From: Chaetomium olivaceum
Lineage: Eukaryota; Ascomycota; Sordariomycetes; Sordariales; Chaetomiaceae
NCBI GenBank assembly: GCA_039881045.1
Contig: JAYWVB010000015.1
Coordinates: 1-64,000 of the forward strand
DNA: 64,000 bases
Reading direction: 5' to 3'
The position numbers and the translations under genes are program-made. Position 1 is the stretch's first letter. Each line of letters opens with the position of its first letter. Positions 11,343-20,987 of the stretch are shown piece by piece. The notes under the pieces are model-generated. The model had not been told where the DNA came from. It was given only the letters and a program-made list of their open reading frames with translations, and ran no database searches.

Positions 11343-12679
11343 CCTGCGTTTAGTTTGGGTGTTAACGAAAGTAAAGCAAGTGACGACACTGACGAAGAGC
11401 TGACTCTAGTCGCCTCTTGCGCAGATCGGCTAGGCACACAGCCCTTTTATTCTCCTTTCCTCGGCCTATCTGGCGCTGCGGCGCAGACAATTGCATACAC
11501 GACAGGCACAATATACTGGAAACCACGGCTTTGCGGCGGTTGGGGGCGATTTCGGCCTGTGCCACCCACACAATGATACCTAACTGGGGTTCAGTTCGGA
11601 CCGTTCGGACTATTTGAACAAAGTCGGTTCGGGACGTACCACTGCACGTCATGAAGTGAAGTGCGGTGCCTTAAAACGGTAGGAGGCATAATCATACAGA
11701 AGGAGGCGGTTGAGTACCTAGGGAAATGTCAAGGACATGGTAGGGGGTACGAAGAGGTGGATGGTCGGTGGAGTAACGAGGACCGTAGCTTTGGGGGGCA
11801 CTGTTGCAACCGGTGCGGCAAAGCTGCTGGTATGAGGTCGGGGGCCAAGACCATGCAACTATGATTGGGTGGTTGGTCACGGCCTGCATGGAAAGCTGAA
11901 GACGTGCTCAACAACATGGGGGTCGGCAAACTGGAGCTATAATGGTCAACAAAGATCCTCCCCCTTCCCCCTATCAGTATGGAATGTGTTTTGAGTCGAT
12001 ACGGAGCAAACATCGAGTACATCTCCAGCGAAGTGATGCTGAACGGAAGCTTGAACCGTTCAGATATTCTTTCGCATTCCATTCACTCATTTGACTTCTC
12101 CGAACGGGATTCGGTCTCTCAGTCTCGCTCATGGTGTGGTTTCTTCTTTCGTATCCAATGTGTGTTTGCGGCCACTTGTTGATAAGCTCATTAGTCCCTC
12201 CATGTTCAAACTAGATCCTACCGCGCCATTCCCAGCCAAATTCACTGGAAGCAAAGGTACCTACCTGTGTTTTCAATCAAGTAGGTATTTCTTCTCCCTG
12301 CCTAGTCCAATGCAACTAAGCATCCCCTGTCATTGTGTTAGCATGAACGGGTCGTGAAGAATGCAGGCTCCCGCCTTTACAATACCTAAGTACTTTAAAA
12401 CACCGAAGGCCATGCAGACATGATGTTGTGTGACGCTGGGTGGGATTGGCGGTTGCCACCAAACACCTTTTCCCCGCGCGCTGTAGGCCTCACTGCGTTG
12501 CGGTCTTTAGCTCAATCGCTTATTGATTGGTGTTCTTTTCATTCAAACCTCCACCTCCAGTTCCTTTTGATGTGACCCTTACTTCTCAAGCTGCATCTGA
12601 CAGATACCCCAAGAATTCCAACACGACATTAAATCCTCCAGTTACCAACCAACGCGATCTATTTGACCAGCAGACCACG
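11343..12679. other. Intergenic region
   Basis: About 1.3 kb with no supported gene; frames are short and conflicting. Contains AAGGTACCTACCTG at about 12256-12269, one of the CCTAGG/GGTACC-type words scattered through the window. The last 150 nt form the leader of the MYND gene; an in-frame GTG-type extension back to 12527 exists, but the ATG at 12680 is preferred. Confidence 0.4.
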
Positions 12680-14838
12680 ATGACAACATCAGGAAACATG
12701 CCGTCCTGTGCAAACCTCGCTCCCGAATCTTCTCCCTGTACCAAGAAGGGTGCTTTCGCTTGCGGAAAATGCAACTTGGTTTTAGTATGATGCTCAGAAT
12801 CACCCTTACCAAGAACCTGACAGCAGTGTCATGGCCGGCTTGCTGACGAATGTCAGTATTGCGGGAAGGGGTGCCAAACGGCGCACTGGCCGGTTCATAA
12901 GACAGTTCACAAATTTCCGACCAGCAGTCCAAACTGGCGTCCAGCTTGGGACAGCGAAGGGCGTGAGCCTGCATGGGCAATGGGTGAAGCTCGGAACAAC
13001 GCGCACAATCCGTACGGCGGCGGCCTGTACTTGTGGGGCAATGTTCCGGCGATCGACGTCTTGCGGCTGTCAGACAATGAAGGAGCTGGGTACAGCGATG
13101 ATATTGCGCTGTTGTTTGCTGGTTAGTCAAAGCCATCGCGACGAGCCCGGGGACTACTATATATAACAAAGTCTGACACGAGAAACAGCTTCTGGAGATT
13201 TGCGTAACGTCGTCAAGACCATTATCGACCTCCCACCAACCGTTACCCAGCTTGTCCACGCCACGATCAATGACCGAGAGATCGCAGTTGTTGCCCGAAA
13301 CGCCATCTGGTTGCTCTTTGCCCTCAGCACTCCAAGCGAGCCTACCATAAAAGACAATGGCCCTCTTGACACAGCAGAGATGCTGATACATCTCTGGTAC
13401 TCTGCGTTCATGCCTAAAGAGGTGCTGTCGGCGGTGCAGAAGTCTGTCAAGCCATTGATTGCGGAGGTTTGCGCCAAGATCAAAGATAAACACTCTGCCA
13501 CTCGTCTGGGCAAAATCTGGCAGTTTCCCTCTGGCAGAAGCCTGCGTCTCGTGCTGAAGAGGGACCAATGGTTTGCCGTCGAGAAAATGCTTGATGTGCC
13601 AGAGGGCTTCACATTCGACAAGGCCAGCAAGGTTCGCCATGGCGTTGTTCTCGCACCCGAAAGGGCTGATTACCGGGATCGATGGGACTTCAAAGAACCC
13701 ACGGCTTCCATCCGTACTGCGAAGCGCCAGTTTCGCGAAGACGGCTTGCTTCTGGCGTTTGGACACCCTCGTGACCTCTACAAGACTCCCAATATGTGAG
13801 TTCTGGTGTCTCTTACGTCACCTTTGAGCGTAAAACTAAATCTAACATCACCAAGGACTCTCTTCCAGAACTCCGATACCTGGCTGATGGACGACAAGGC
13901 CGACCCTTTGAGTGGGTGGCCCATCTGGGAGGTTTCCCACCGTCCGTGGCCGGCAAAGTACGACTGCTATGGCAAGTTACATGCCTATCTTCGTGAAGTT
14001 ATCGGAAAGTTTGTTGGGTCCCTGACGACCGCCCATGTGAGCTTCGAGATGTACTGCCTCGATGCAAAAGAATTGAAGGAACACCTCGACTGCGACCGAT
14101 ACACTAGGATCGAGGTATGTTCCAGTGTCTCCACTCTACTCATCGTATTAGTTTGAAGTGAAAAAAAAAAGAAAAGATGAGACAGCGAAAAGAATACTCT
14201 AACAAGTCTCAACATTCTGTCAGGTTTCTAACGTCACGGACGACTGTCACCTCGGCCTCCGCAACACTCTCACGAGCCTGATGCCTTTGCTTCAACCGCC
14301 GCACCACAACCCTCATGCAACCCTCATCAGCCTGTTTCTCAACGCCGTCATGGAGATGGTTAAGAGAACTGGCGCAGAGGGGGCTATTATGTCACAAATT
14401 GCTCCCAAGCTTCTGAAATACCTCCCCGTTACGGACCCTGTCAGCCTCATGAATCCGTCCGGGGCAGAAATGTTACGCATGTGGGATGCTCGCACCTTCT
14501 TCCTGGACCTTGATAAGTTCTTTGACTTGTGAGTTGCAGACCACACGCTACCTTGGTTTTTCAAATCAAACTCACCCATCATGAGTTGACTCTAACCGTG
14601 ATGATTGATTGACAGGTACCGCGCCCTTCGAAACTTCGAAGCTATCGCGCCCCAGTCGGGAGCCACGGAGAAGGAAAATAACACAATTGTGGAGAGATGG
14701 CCGCTGAGGTTGAAGCGCCAACTCGGTCAGGAGGAAGCGCAGGATGAGTTTAGTATCAAGCTAGGCGCAAGTTGCACCGAAACGGAGCGGTATATGGAAT
14801 GGACCAGAGTTATTCCGGAAACAATCTCTGGCAACTAG
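12680..14838 (+). CDS. MYND zinc-finger protein with DUF4470-like region
   Basis: Six exons: 12680-12784, 12857-13121, 13189-13795, 13856-14114, 14224-14528 and 14616-14838. All phases agree and the product is 587 residues. The N-terminal MYND-type finger uses C20, C28, C31, C37, C41 and H49; the final ligand is His53 instead of the usual Cys. It is followed by GGGLYLWGNVPAIDVL and a long helical domain as in fungal DUF4470 / Mss51-like proteins, ending in an EVSNVTDDCHLGL...NPHATLISLFLNAV block. MYND fingers bind proline-rich partners; the role of this family is unknown. No targeting signal is visible. The introns are short with clear CTAAC/CTGAC branch sites. All exons are intact, so the gene is probably functional. 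Confidence 0.85.
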
Positions 14839-15452
14839 CAGAAGAGCAAGGATGGCAATCGATTCCGTTGAGTGGAATCTCGTGTCAGAAAAGTCAGGTA
14901 GCGTGCGAAGTACCTCAAACTTGAGATGTCTGGTGAAGGTTTCGGCGTTAAAAGGCCTGCGCGCGGTGGTTCATGAATGGCTGGGTAAGGTACCTACTTG
15001 ACACGCACGATTCCATAATTGTTTTGGGAGGGAATATACCTACCTAGGAGGCTAGGTACAGTACCTACCTAGGCGTGCCAATAACCAAGGGTTCGGCACA
15101 ACGTCTGAGTATTGACTACCTAGGTAAGGTATCGGGTTCACAGCCTGTGCTGGCACTGCATCCTTTTGGTCTGAATAGTGCAGATGGCCACTAATCTTGG
15201 TCAATTCCGCACAGAAAAATTGTGTTGTGTTATTACTTTGAGCGAGGAAGGAGCGGCTGGCACTCAGCTTTCTTCCAGGTTACCTACCGAAGGTATGTCT
15301 CGCAGTGAGACGCTGGCTGGAAGACGCTGGCTAACGTATAACTGGGTCTTGCTCTCAGGTCTCCTCACAGCTCTTCCTCTCCACTCAGTTTCAGACACCC
15401 CAAGACATCGCGATCCTCCGGGCCCCGGGTACGCCACCCACCATCACCCACC
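14839..15452. other. Intergenic region rich in CCTAGG-type words
   Basis: No gene supported. Between 14990 and 15130 the words TACCTACCTAGG, GGCTAGGTAC and CTACCTAGGTAA occur repeatedly, giving a local cluster of short palindromes of the kind dispersed elsewhere in the window. Confidence 0.5.
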
Positions 15453-16642
15453 ATGGCTACTCCCCATGACCACAACAACAACGGCCTGCCCAATTCCCCC
15501 AGCATATCATTGCTCCCAACACCAAGATTGTCAATAAACCAACTCGCCGCCCTTTATCCTCGAGAACGGCTGTTGGTGCATCCGATGCGCTGGAGCCACC
15601 GACAAGTGGCTCTCCTTGACTGTCGTATCCATCGTGCGGTTTTTAAGCCTCGTTCTTGTGAAGATGCCAGTAGCCCAGAGGCAGCCGCCCATAGGAACGC
15701 CGATACCGATACCAATTCACCGCCTCCAAAATCACAGCTTGAGCTTTTCCTCGCCACGCGTTTCAGGTGCCGACTGACCCACGAGGAGTTGATTGACACC
15801 ACCCGGATACTCCTCCGGCCGCTTGGTGGTCGCATCTCCATTGACGACCGGTATGTACCACCCACCATCAGTTGCTCCAGGACAATCTCTACTGACACTT
15901 CTTGAATGCCCAAGCCAAATCGCTAGTCTCTACTTCAACCAACGCCCTTACTCTAGTATCATGTACGCTCGCATGTCGGTCTCGTTTAGGAGCCCGACTC
16001 GCAAGACCATTGCGTTTGCATGTTTCAACCACGACGATACTTCTCTCCTCAGAACAGAGTTCTTTAGACCTCGGGAGAACCGGCTTGGTCACATGGATCA
16101 CCCGGGGGGATACCGTTCGCACTTCCTCTCGAACCTCCATCACCAGGCGGATCCTCTCAAAGACCCATTCTTGGTTTCCGTGCTCGTTTCTTTGGCACAG
16201 GAAAAGCGTCGCCGTGCGCCCAAACCAGAGCCTCCCTCTCTCAGCTTCAAGGTCGGTCATACGTCTTACTCTTTTCCTCTATTCTTTGTACCACCCCTCT
16301 TGCTACCCACCCCACATAATTCTAAGGGGTTGCGACTAACTAGTTATTCGCTAGGTTCGCTTTCTTTTTCCTGGAGAAGACCAGCCCAAGTCCCTAAACA
16401 TGTACATGGCCACTGTCCAAGCTTCCTTTCTTGATAACTTGGACTTCCCTGGCCAGGAGCCACCCGCTAATTCGGGCCTCGATATCTACCACTGGAAGGT
16501 TCCAACCTTACCTCTCCAGACCTTGCCACAGCGGTTTTGTCGGGCGTTGACCCTTACTTTCTACGCCAAGAGATGCGCTGCCGGAGAAAACGGCGGTTTG
16601 GGACGGAAAGTCGAAAGGGGGCCGGAGCAGGAATGTAACTAA
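15453..16642 (+). CDS. Unrecognised fungal protein
   Basis: Three exons, 15453-15850, 15927-16251 and 16355-16642, join in consistent phases to give 336 residues. The 103-nt second intron has a GACTAAC branch site. The start at 15453 is preceded by ACCACC. Visible features are a low-complexity N-terminus, a Pro/Ser/Asp-rich linker around residues 75-95, and an acidic-basic central part (LTHEELIDTTRILLRPLGGR). A segment rich in aromatic and basic residues (FRSPTRKTIAFACFNHDD) and a globular C-terminal part (DIYHWKVPTLPLQTLP) follow. No signal peptide, membrane helix or known motif was found. It may be a lineage-restricted protein. The splice consistency is the main argument that it is real. 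Confidence 0.65.
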
Positions 16643-16989
16643 GGTCGAATTCCGGCCTTTGTCAGAGAGACTGAAATGTCTAAACAAACAATGAAAAAGG
16701 CAAAAGTCAACCCACCACAACGGTCGGTTTTGCTCGCTAGACAATCTACCTCCAAGATATAGCAGAAACCTAACCATAGCTCAATGGATGACTGCCTGAA
16801 GTCAGATTGTATGCCTTGGTCTATGCCGCCCCGTTGAATTGTCGAGAGAAACTCGTTGGGGGAGGGGGGAGCTGCGCGTATCCGTGTGTGTATGCGTGGT
16901 CTTGTTGATGCCCAACGAACTTGATTGCGTCGTCTGGAAACTGCTGTTCTCCGACCATTCATGCCATTCAACCTCCCAGCGCTTGCCTT
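16643..16989. other. Region downstream of the MFS relic
   Basis: No gene supported. The minus-strand continuation after the MFS fragment loses all similarity to transporters here, which marks the truncation point. Confidence 0.4.
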
Positions 16990-17484
16990 CTTTACCGATG
17001 GACAGGCTGCTGCCGCCAGTCCCTGGGACGGCACGGGCAGCGATGAGCATAACAAGGCTGGTGGACAGGGCAGCGACAAAGCTGCCCACAAGGAAATTAA
17101 CGTTGGCAACGATTAGGATAAGCTTCCGGCCAAAGATGTCGCTCACTTTTCTCCAAAAAGGGGGCGTGGTCGAGAGGGCGAGGAAGTAAGAGGAACCGAT
17201 CCAGGCAACCCGGCGTCGAAGGCATTGAGCTCATTGGCAATTGTTGGTATGGCAGGCGTGATTATGACGGAGCCAATGGCGGCCGAGGAGTTGGCAAGGC
17301 ACACGGCGATGAGAATCAGGGTCAACTCCATCGTTGTATGGGCGGGGGCCTCTGGCGCATCAGGCATGTCCGATACGCTGGGCGCATCTTGTGAGTCCGC
17401 CGGCTTGGTGGCATTGTCGACAAAATCGGTTGCTGCAGGCGACGATGAGGGCCTCCTCTCCTTCTCCGCAGATGCGGAGGACAT
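16990..17484 (-). pseudogene. N-terminal remnant of an MFS (DHA14-type) transporter
   Basis: From an ATG at 17484, the minus strand encodes a hydrophilic N-terminus and TM1 (ELTLILIAVCLANSSAAIGS) followed by ITPAIPTIANELNAF. After a one- or two-base shift near 17213 it continues as WIGSSYFLA...FWRKVSDIFGRK, the conserved loop-2/3 signature, then TM2-TM3 to AARAVPGTGGSS. Drug-efflux transporters of this family have 14 helices; the rest is missing. The matching C-terminal end appears on the opposite strand at 18225-18613. Frame break plus truncation make this a relic. Confidence 0.8.
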
Positions 17485-18224
17485 ATTGTGATGTTTTTGT
17501 GGAGGAAGAAAGAATAAGAAAGACTAGTGTATTGAAAAGAGACAGACTCGGGCTCAGAACGGAGTCAAAGAAGGTTCGGCATGCAAGCTGATGGCGGTTG
17601 TCTCTAATCCTCGATATTGGCGACAAACTCCGAGAGACTCCGGTCCAAACCCTTGCATTAATTTCCAATCCCAAGAGCAAAGTCTAACATGCAAATCGGC
17701 AGTTGCTGCTTTCGATTTCCATGTGTTGACGGTTTGTGTTTTTCTTCGGGCCGGAGACATGTAACTTGGATACTTTCCCAAAGCGGAAGGAAGGAGCATT
17801 CAGGGGGAACCACCAGAGACCGATAGCCCTAACCCTGATTACCTTGAAATCCAACGTCCCGGTTTCTCGGATTTGTTGAAGAGCTGGGCTGCATTCGGGT
17901 ATATTTACGGAAGCTGACACTCTAATACTTGCTATATTTGAGTCATTATGGGGTGCTCTGGTGCGTATACATGTATATCACGGTATGAGCATTAAGACGC
18001 TCCAAGGGTCCGGAATCTATCATAGCGATACGGGGAGCTTTGCACCAAGGTATTAGGCGTCTACTTAAATTCCGAGAAAGACCAACATTTGTGTCTGCAT
18101 GGGGTGGTGGTGTTGTGACTGGTGATCGTGAGAGCGGATTGTTGTCGGTTGCGGGTGGAGTGTGGGGGATGAGTGGAAGTTTGTTTGGGGGGTGGGTTGG
18201 GGAATGGTGCCGGGATGACGGCCA
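17485..18224. other. Region between the two MFS relics
   Basis: No gene supported; transporter helices 4-12 were not found here on either strand. It may contain the rearrangement junction. Confidence 0.35.
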
Positions 18225-18613
18225 CAGTGGTCGCCGTTGTGGCGGTCGCGATCCGGGAGGACCAAGCGGTGGTCACGGCGTGTGTGTACCTCTACCGCCA
18301 ACTGAGTATGTACCACGGTCGGGCTGGCGTCATCGCTGGTGTTTCACCGGGTGCTCGCGACGGCTTTTATTTGCCGGCTTGGAAACTTTGCGGACGTGGG
18401 CGAGGTTGTGCGGCGCGCGCTGGAGTCATTGGACTATTTGCAGCATTTACCGGCCGGGATGCACATGGCTCATGTGTCGAGCGGGCCTATGGCGAGGCAT
18501 GTCGGGCTGCCCTCTGCGTGGGCCTTGCCATCTGCGCCATCGTTTGCTCGTGCTTCATCAAGAAGCGGCTGAGTGGCGGCGGTGTGGTGTTGCCTGTATG
18601 TACCTGCAGTTGA
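18225..18613 (+). pseudogene. C-terminal remnant of an MFS transporter, inverted relative to the N-terminal one
   Basis: The plus strand, in alternating frames, encodes EDQAVVTACVYLYRQLS, then VGLASSLVFHRVLATAF with EVVRRALESLDYLQHLP, and finally AYGEACRAALCVGLAICAIV with CSCFIKK. These match the last helices and C-terminus of DHA14 efflux pumps. At least two frame shifts occur, near 18320 and 18470. The N-terminal part of such a transporter lies nearby on the minus strand, so the two could be the ends of one gene split by an inversion, or two separate relics. Confidence 0.6.
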
Positions 18614-19170
18614 GGAGGCACGTGGTAGGCAACCAAAGACGGACCAGAAGATCCGACAATGTGGCTAGGGTAAGTGATTGCCACAAGCATAGTGTTCCTT
18701 CAACATTCGGGCGGTCAAGGCTGAGGCGGTGAATGAGCAAGACGATGGGTATTCCTGTTCCAGGCTTCCTCGTAGGAATGCCGCTTCTGGAAATATCAGT
18801 GGATGCGAAGTGAAGTCCGAGCTAGTGGAGCTATACTAGCGCTTGTTGTCTTGTGGATGCTTTGACGAACAATCTTAATCGAGCCGTCTGTTCCGAGCCT
18901 AGACCCGCCCGGATCTGATAGTTCCGGATGTCCAATCGCTTGCTCCGAAGGATGCCGGCGAGCTTTACAGGCCAGCATCACAAGTTCGGAGTAATTTCCC
19001 AAGCCCCTTTTGTAGTGGATAAATAGTCGGGTCACCCCGAGTCAGTTTATGCGCCGACCACATCAGCCATATTCGACTGTTTTCCCTTAATACCTTGGTG
19101 TATTCACCCGTTCGCTGTTAACCACGTCTAAATCACCACTCTCCATCACCCAACCGCCAAAATAATCATC
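18614..19170. other. Upstream region of the GPI-protein gene
   Basis: No gene supported. GGATAAATAG near 19017-19026 is a TATA-like element about 150 nt before the ATG at 19171, followed by a pyrimidine-rich leader. Confidence 0.4.
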
Positions 19171-19908
19171 ATGCACTCCCTCACCGTCCTTTCCGCCCTT
19201 GCCGGCGCGTCTCTCGTTCTCGCCCAGCCTCTCGAGGCTCCCGCAGCCCAGATCACCACCGCCCCCGATGCGAGACTGGTCAGGCCCGCCCTTGCGCTGG
19301 CCCGCCGTCAGGGGGCGAGCGACGAGTGCTCTTCCAAGGCCGATGAAATCTACTCGGATCAGCCCGATCTCGCCATCAGCGACAGCCTTGCGTTGTGGAT
19401 GATGAGCCAGGCCTCACAATTCGAGACCGTCTCCATCGATGACCCGAAGTACGTCAGCGGAGTTTGTGCCGCCGCCTACAAAACCTCGGTAGAGGCCCCC
19501 GCCGCTATCGCGTCGGCCTACTCGTCGTTCGTGAGCGAGTCTGCCTCGTGGGCGAGCAAGGTGAAGCCAAGCGTCACCAGCCTGGCCCAGAGCTGCGGCG
19601 GCGCGCTAAGCGCCGGCCTCGAGCTTGTGCTTGCCACCGACTTCGACAGCTGCACGTCGCTCTACGACGCTTACCTCGATCTTGCCTTGGCTCCTACCAG
19701 CAGCGGCTCGGGGGCCAGCAACACTGGCGTCACGCCGACAGAGAGTACTTCCGGGCCTGCCGAGACCGGTGCCCCCAACAACGGCAGCGATGACGCCACC
19801 GACGGTGAGACGACGAGCTCGTCGACCGGTGCCGCACCGCGGGAGACTGGGTTCGCGGTCGCTGCTGCGGCCGTGATGGCTGTTGCTGGTGCCATTGTGG
19901 CGTTGTAA
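19171..19908 (+). CDS. Secreted GPI-anchored-type cell-surface protein
   Basis: Single exon, 245 residues. A signal peptide (1-18, cleavage near LAQP) is followed by a probable Kex2 site (LARRQG, about residues 44-49). A globular alpha-helical domain with paired cysteines comes next (C54, about C98, then C and C near 147-168). A Ser/Thr/Gly-rich stalk and a C-terminal hydrophobic tail (FAVAAAAVMAVAGAIVAL) complete the GPI-attachment layout. Such proteins sit on the plasma membrane or cell wall. Codon use is strongly C/G-biased and the frame is clean. The domain family is not recognised beyond this common fungal arrangement. Confidence 0.85.
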   Translation: MHSLTVLSALAGASLVLAQPLEAPAAQITTAPDARLVRPALALARRQGASDECSSKADEIYSDQPDLAISDSLALWMMSQASQFETVSIDDPKYVSGVCAAAYKTSVEAPAAIASAYSSFVSESASWASKVKPSVTSLAQSCGGALSAGLELVLATDFDSCTSLYDAYLDLALAPTSSGSGASNTGVTPTESTSGPAETGAPNNGSDDATDGETTSSSTGAAPRETGFAVAAAAVMAVAGAIVAL

Positions 19909-20987
19909 GGGAAGGGGAAGAACACGTTAATCAATCAGTATGGAAATGCATAGAAATGGGACATGTATATTTAGATGTATCTGTATAAACTGTAACTATA
20001 TGACCATTGTCTCATTTGGGCTACTGCACTTCCCAAACCCCACTCTCACTGAAGATTGTGATTGTGAGTGTTGCTAGTTGTTCACACGTATGCTGTGGTC
20101 ACGCTTTCCAGGTCACCTTTCTGACTCAAGAACTTGTCCAAAATACCCTACACTACCCAGGTAGGTATCTACATCCCACCGCTCGGTGCCCATACCCAAA
20201 CTTCCCCGTCGGGAGGTAAGCGCGGAGGAACCCACGACTGAACTCTACATTTTCGCAGCCGAGTTCGTTTTCAGCATCACGGCTTGTTCTGGTTCGCCAT
20301 GGGTCTCCCCACAACCCGCTTTGAGGCTCGGCCGGCCAAAGAAACACCTGCCCGGTTGTGGCGTCGGCTCCGCTTTCGTCACTGATTGCATTGAAATACA
20401 CCATGAAACACAACTCGGGGATACGATACGGCAAACTTGCATACAGTGGCGCTGATGCATGCTGCCCAATCGCAGCATCATTCACGACCAACATGCCCTC
20501 ATCCTCACGCTCGCTTCGCCTCGATTCGGTTATGACCCTATGAGAACAACACCATCCCAAGCAAACAAATTGTACTGGTGGTTGATAGACGCAAAAATGA
20601 GACAACACGCGAATTCAAACAGGAACGAGGCTTGACATCAAAAGCTGTGGTCCACTGAATGAAATGAGGGTCTGTCCGGCAGCCCATTAGAAAAAGACCT
20701 TAGGCACCAACGACTATGCCCGTCGAGCTAGTAAGGCGCCGGGTTCTGATAACTAGGTAGATTGGAGCCCAACAAGGCCACAAATGAGGGTCGAAAAACA
20801 AGATGGGAGGCGGTCTTGGGCATCAAAGGTGTCAATTACAGGCAGAGCCCAGCAAAGATGGCGGGGGATCACAAAAAAACCACGCCTGAACGACTTGAGA
20901 TATTCCTGAACATCCAGTGAGTGCACCATTAGGTTTTGCATCCCATTCCCTCCCCATCACTCCATCCCACCACCACCACTACCCACC
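19909..20987. other. Intergenic region
   Basis: About 1.1 kb with no convincing gene. A minus-strand open frame at 20153-20608 has a non-random look in part but no recognisable domain. The last 50 nt before the ATG at 20988 are a CACC-rich leader. Confidence 0.4.

Noticed and set aside
18040..18732. 230-residue plus-strand frame
   Set aside because: Trp/Arg/Gly-rich with no domain; MFS similarity lies in the other two frames of the same DNA.
20153..20608. 151-residue minus-strand frame
   Set aside because: Part looks non-random, but there is no motif, no splice partner and no homologous neighbour.
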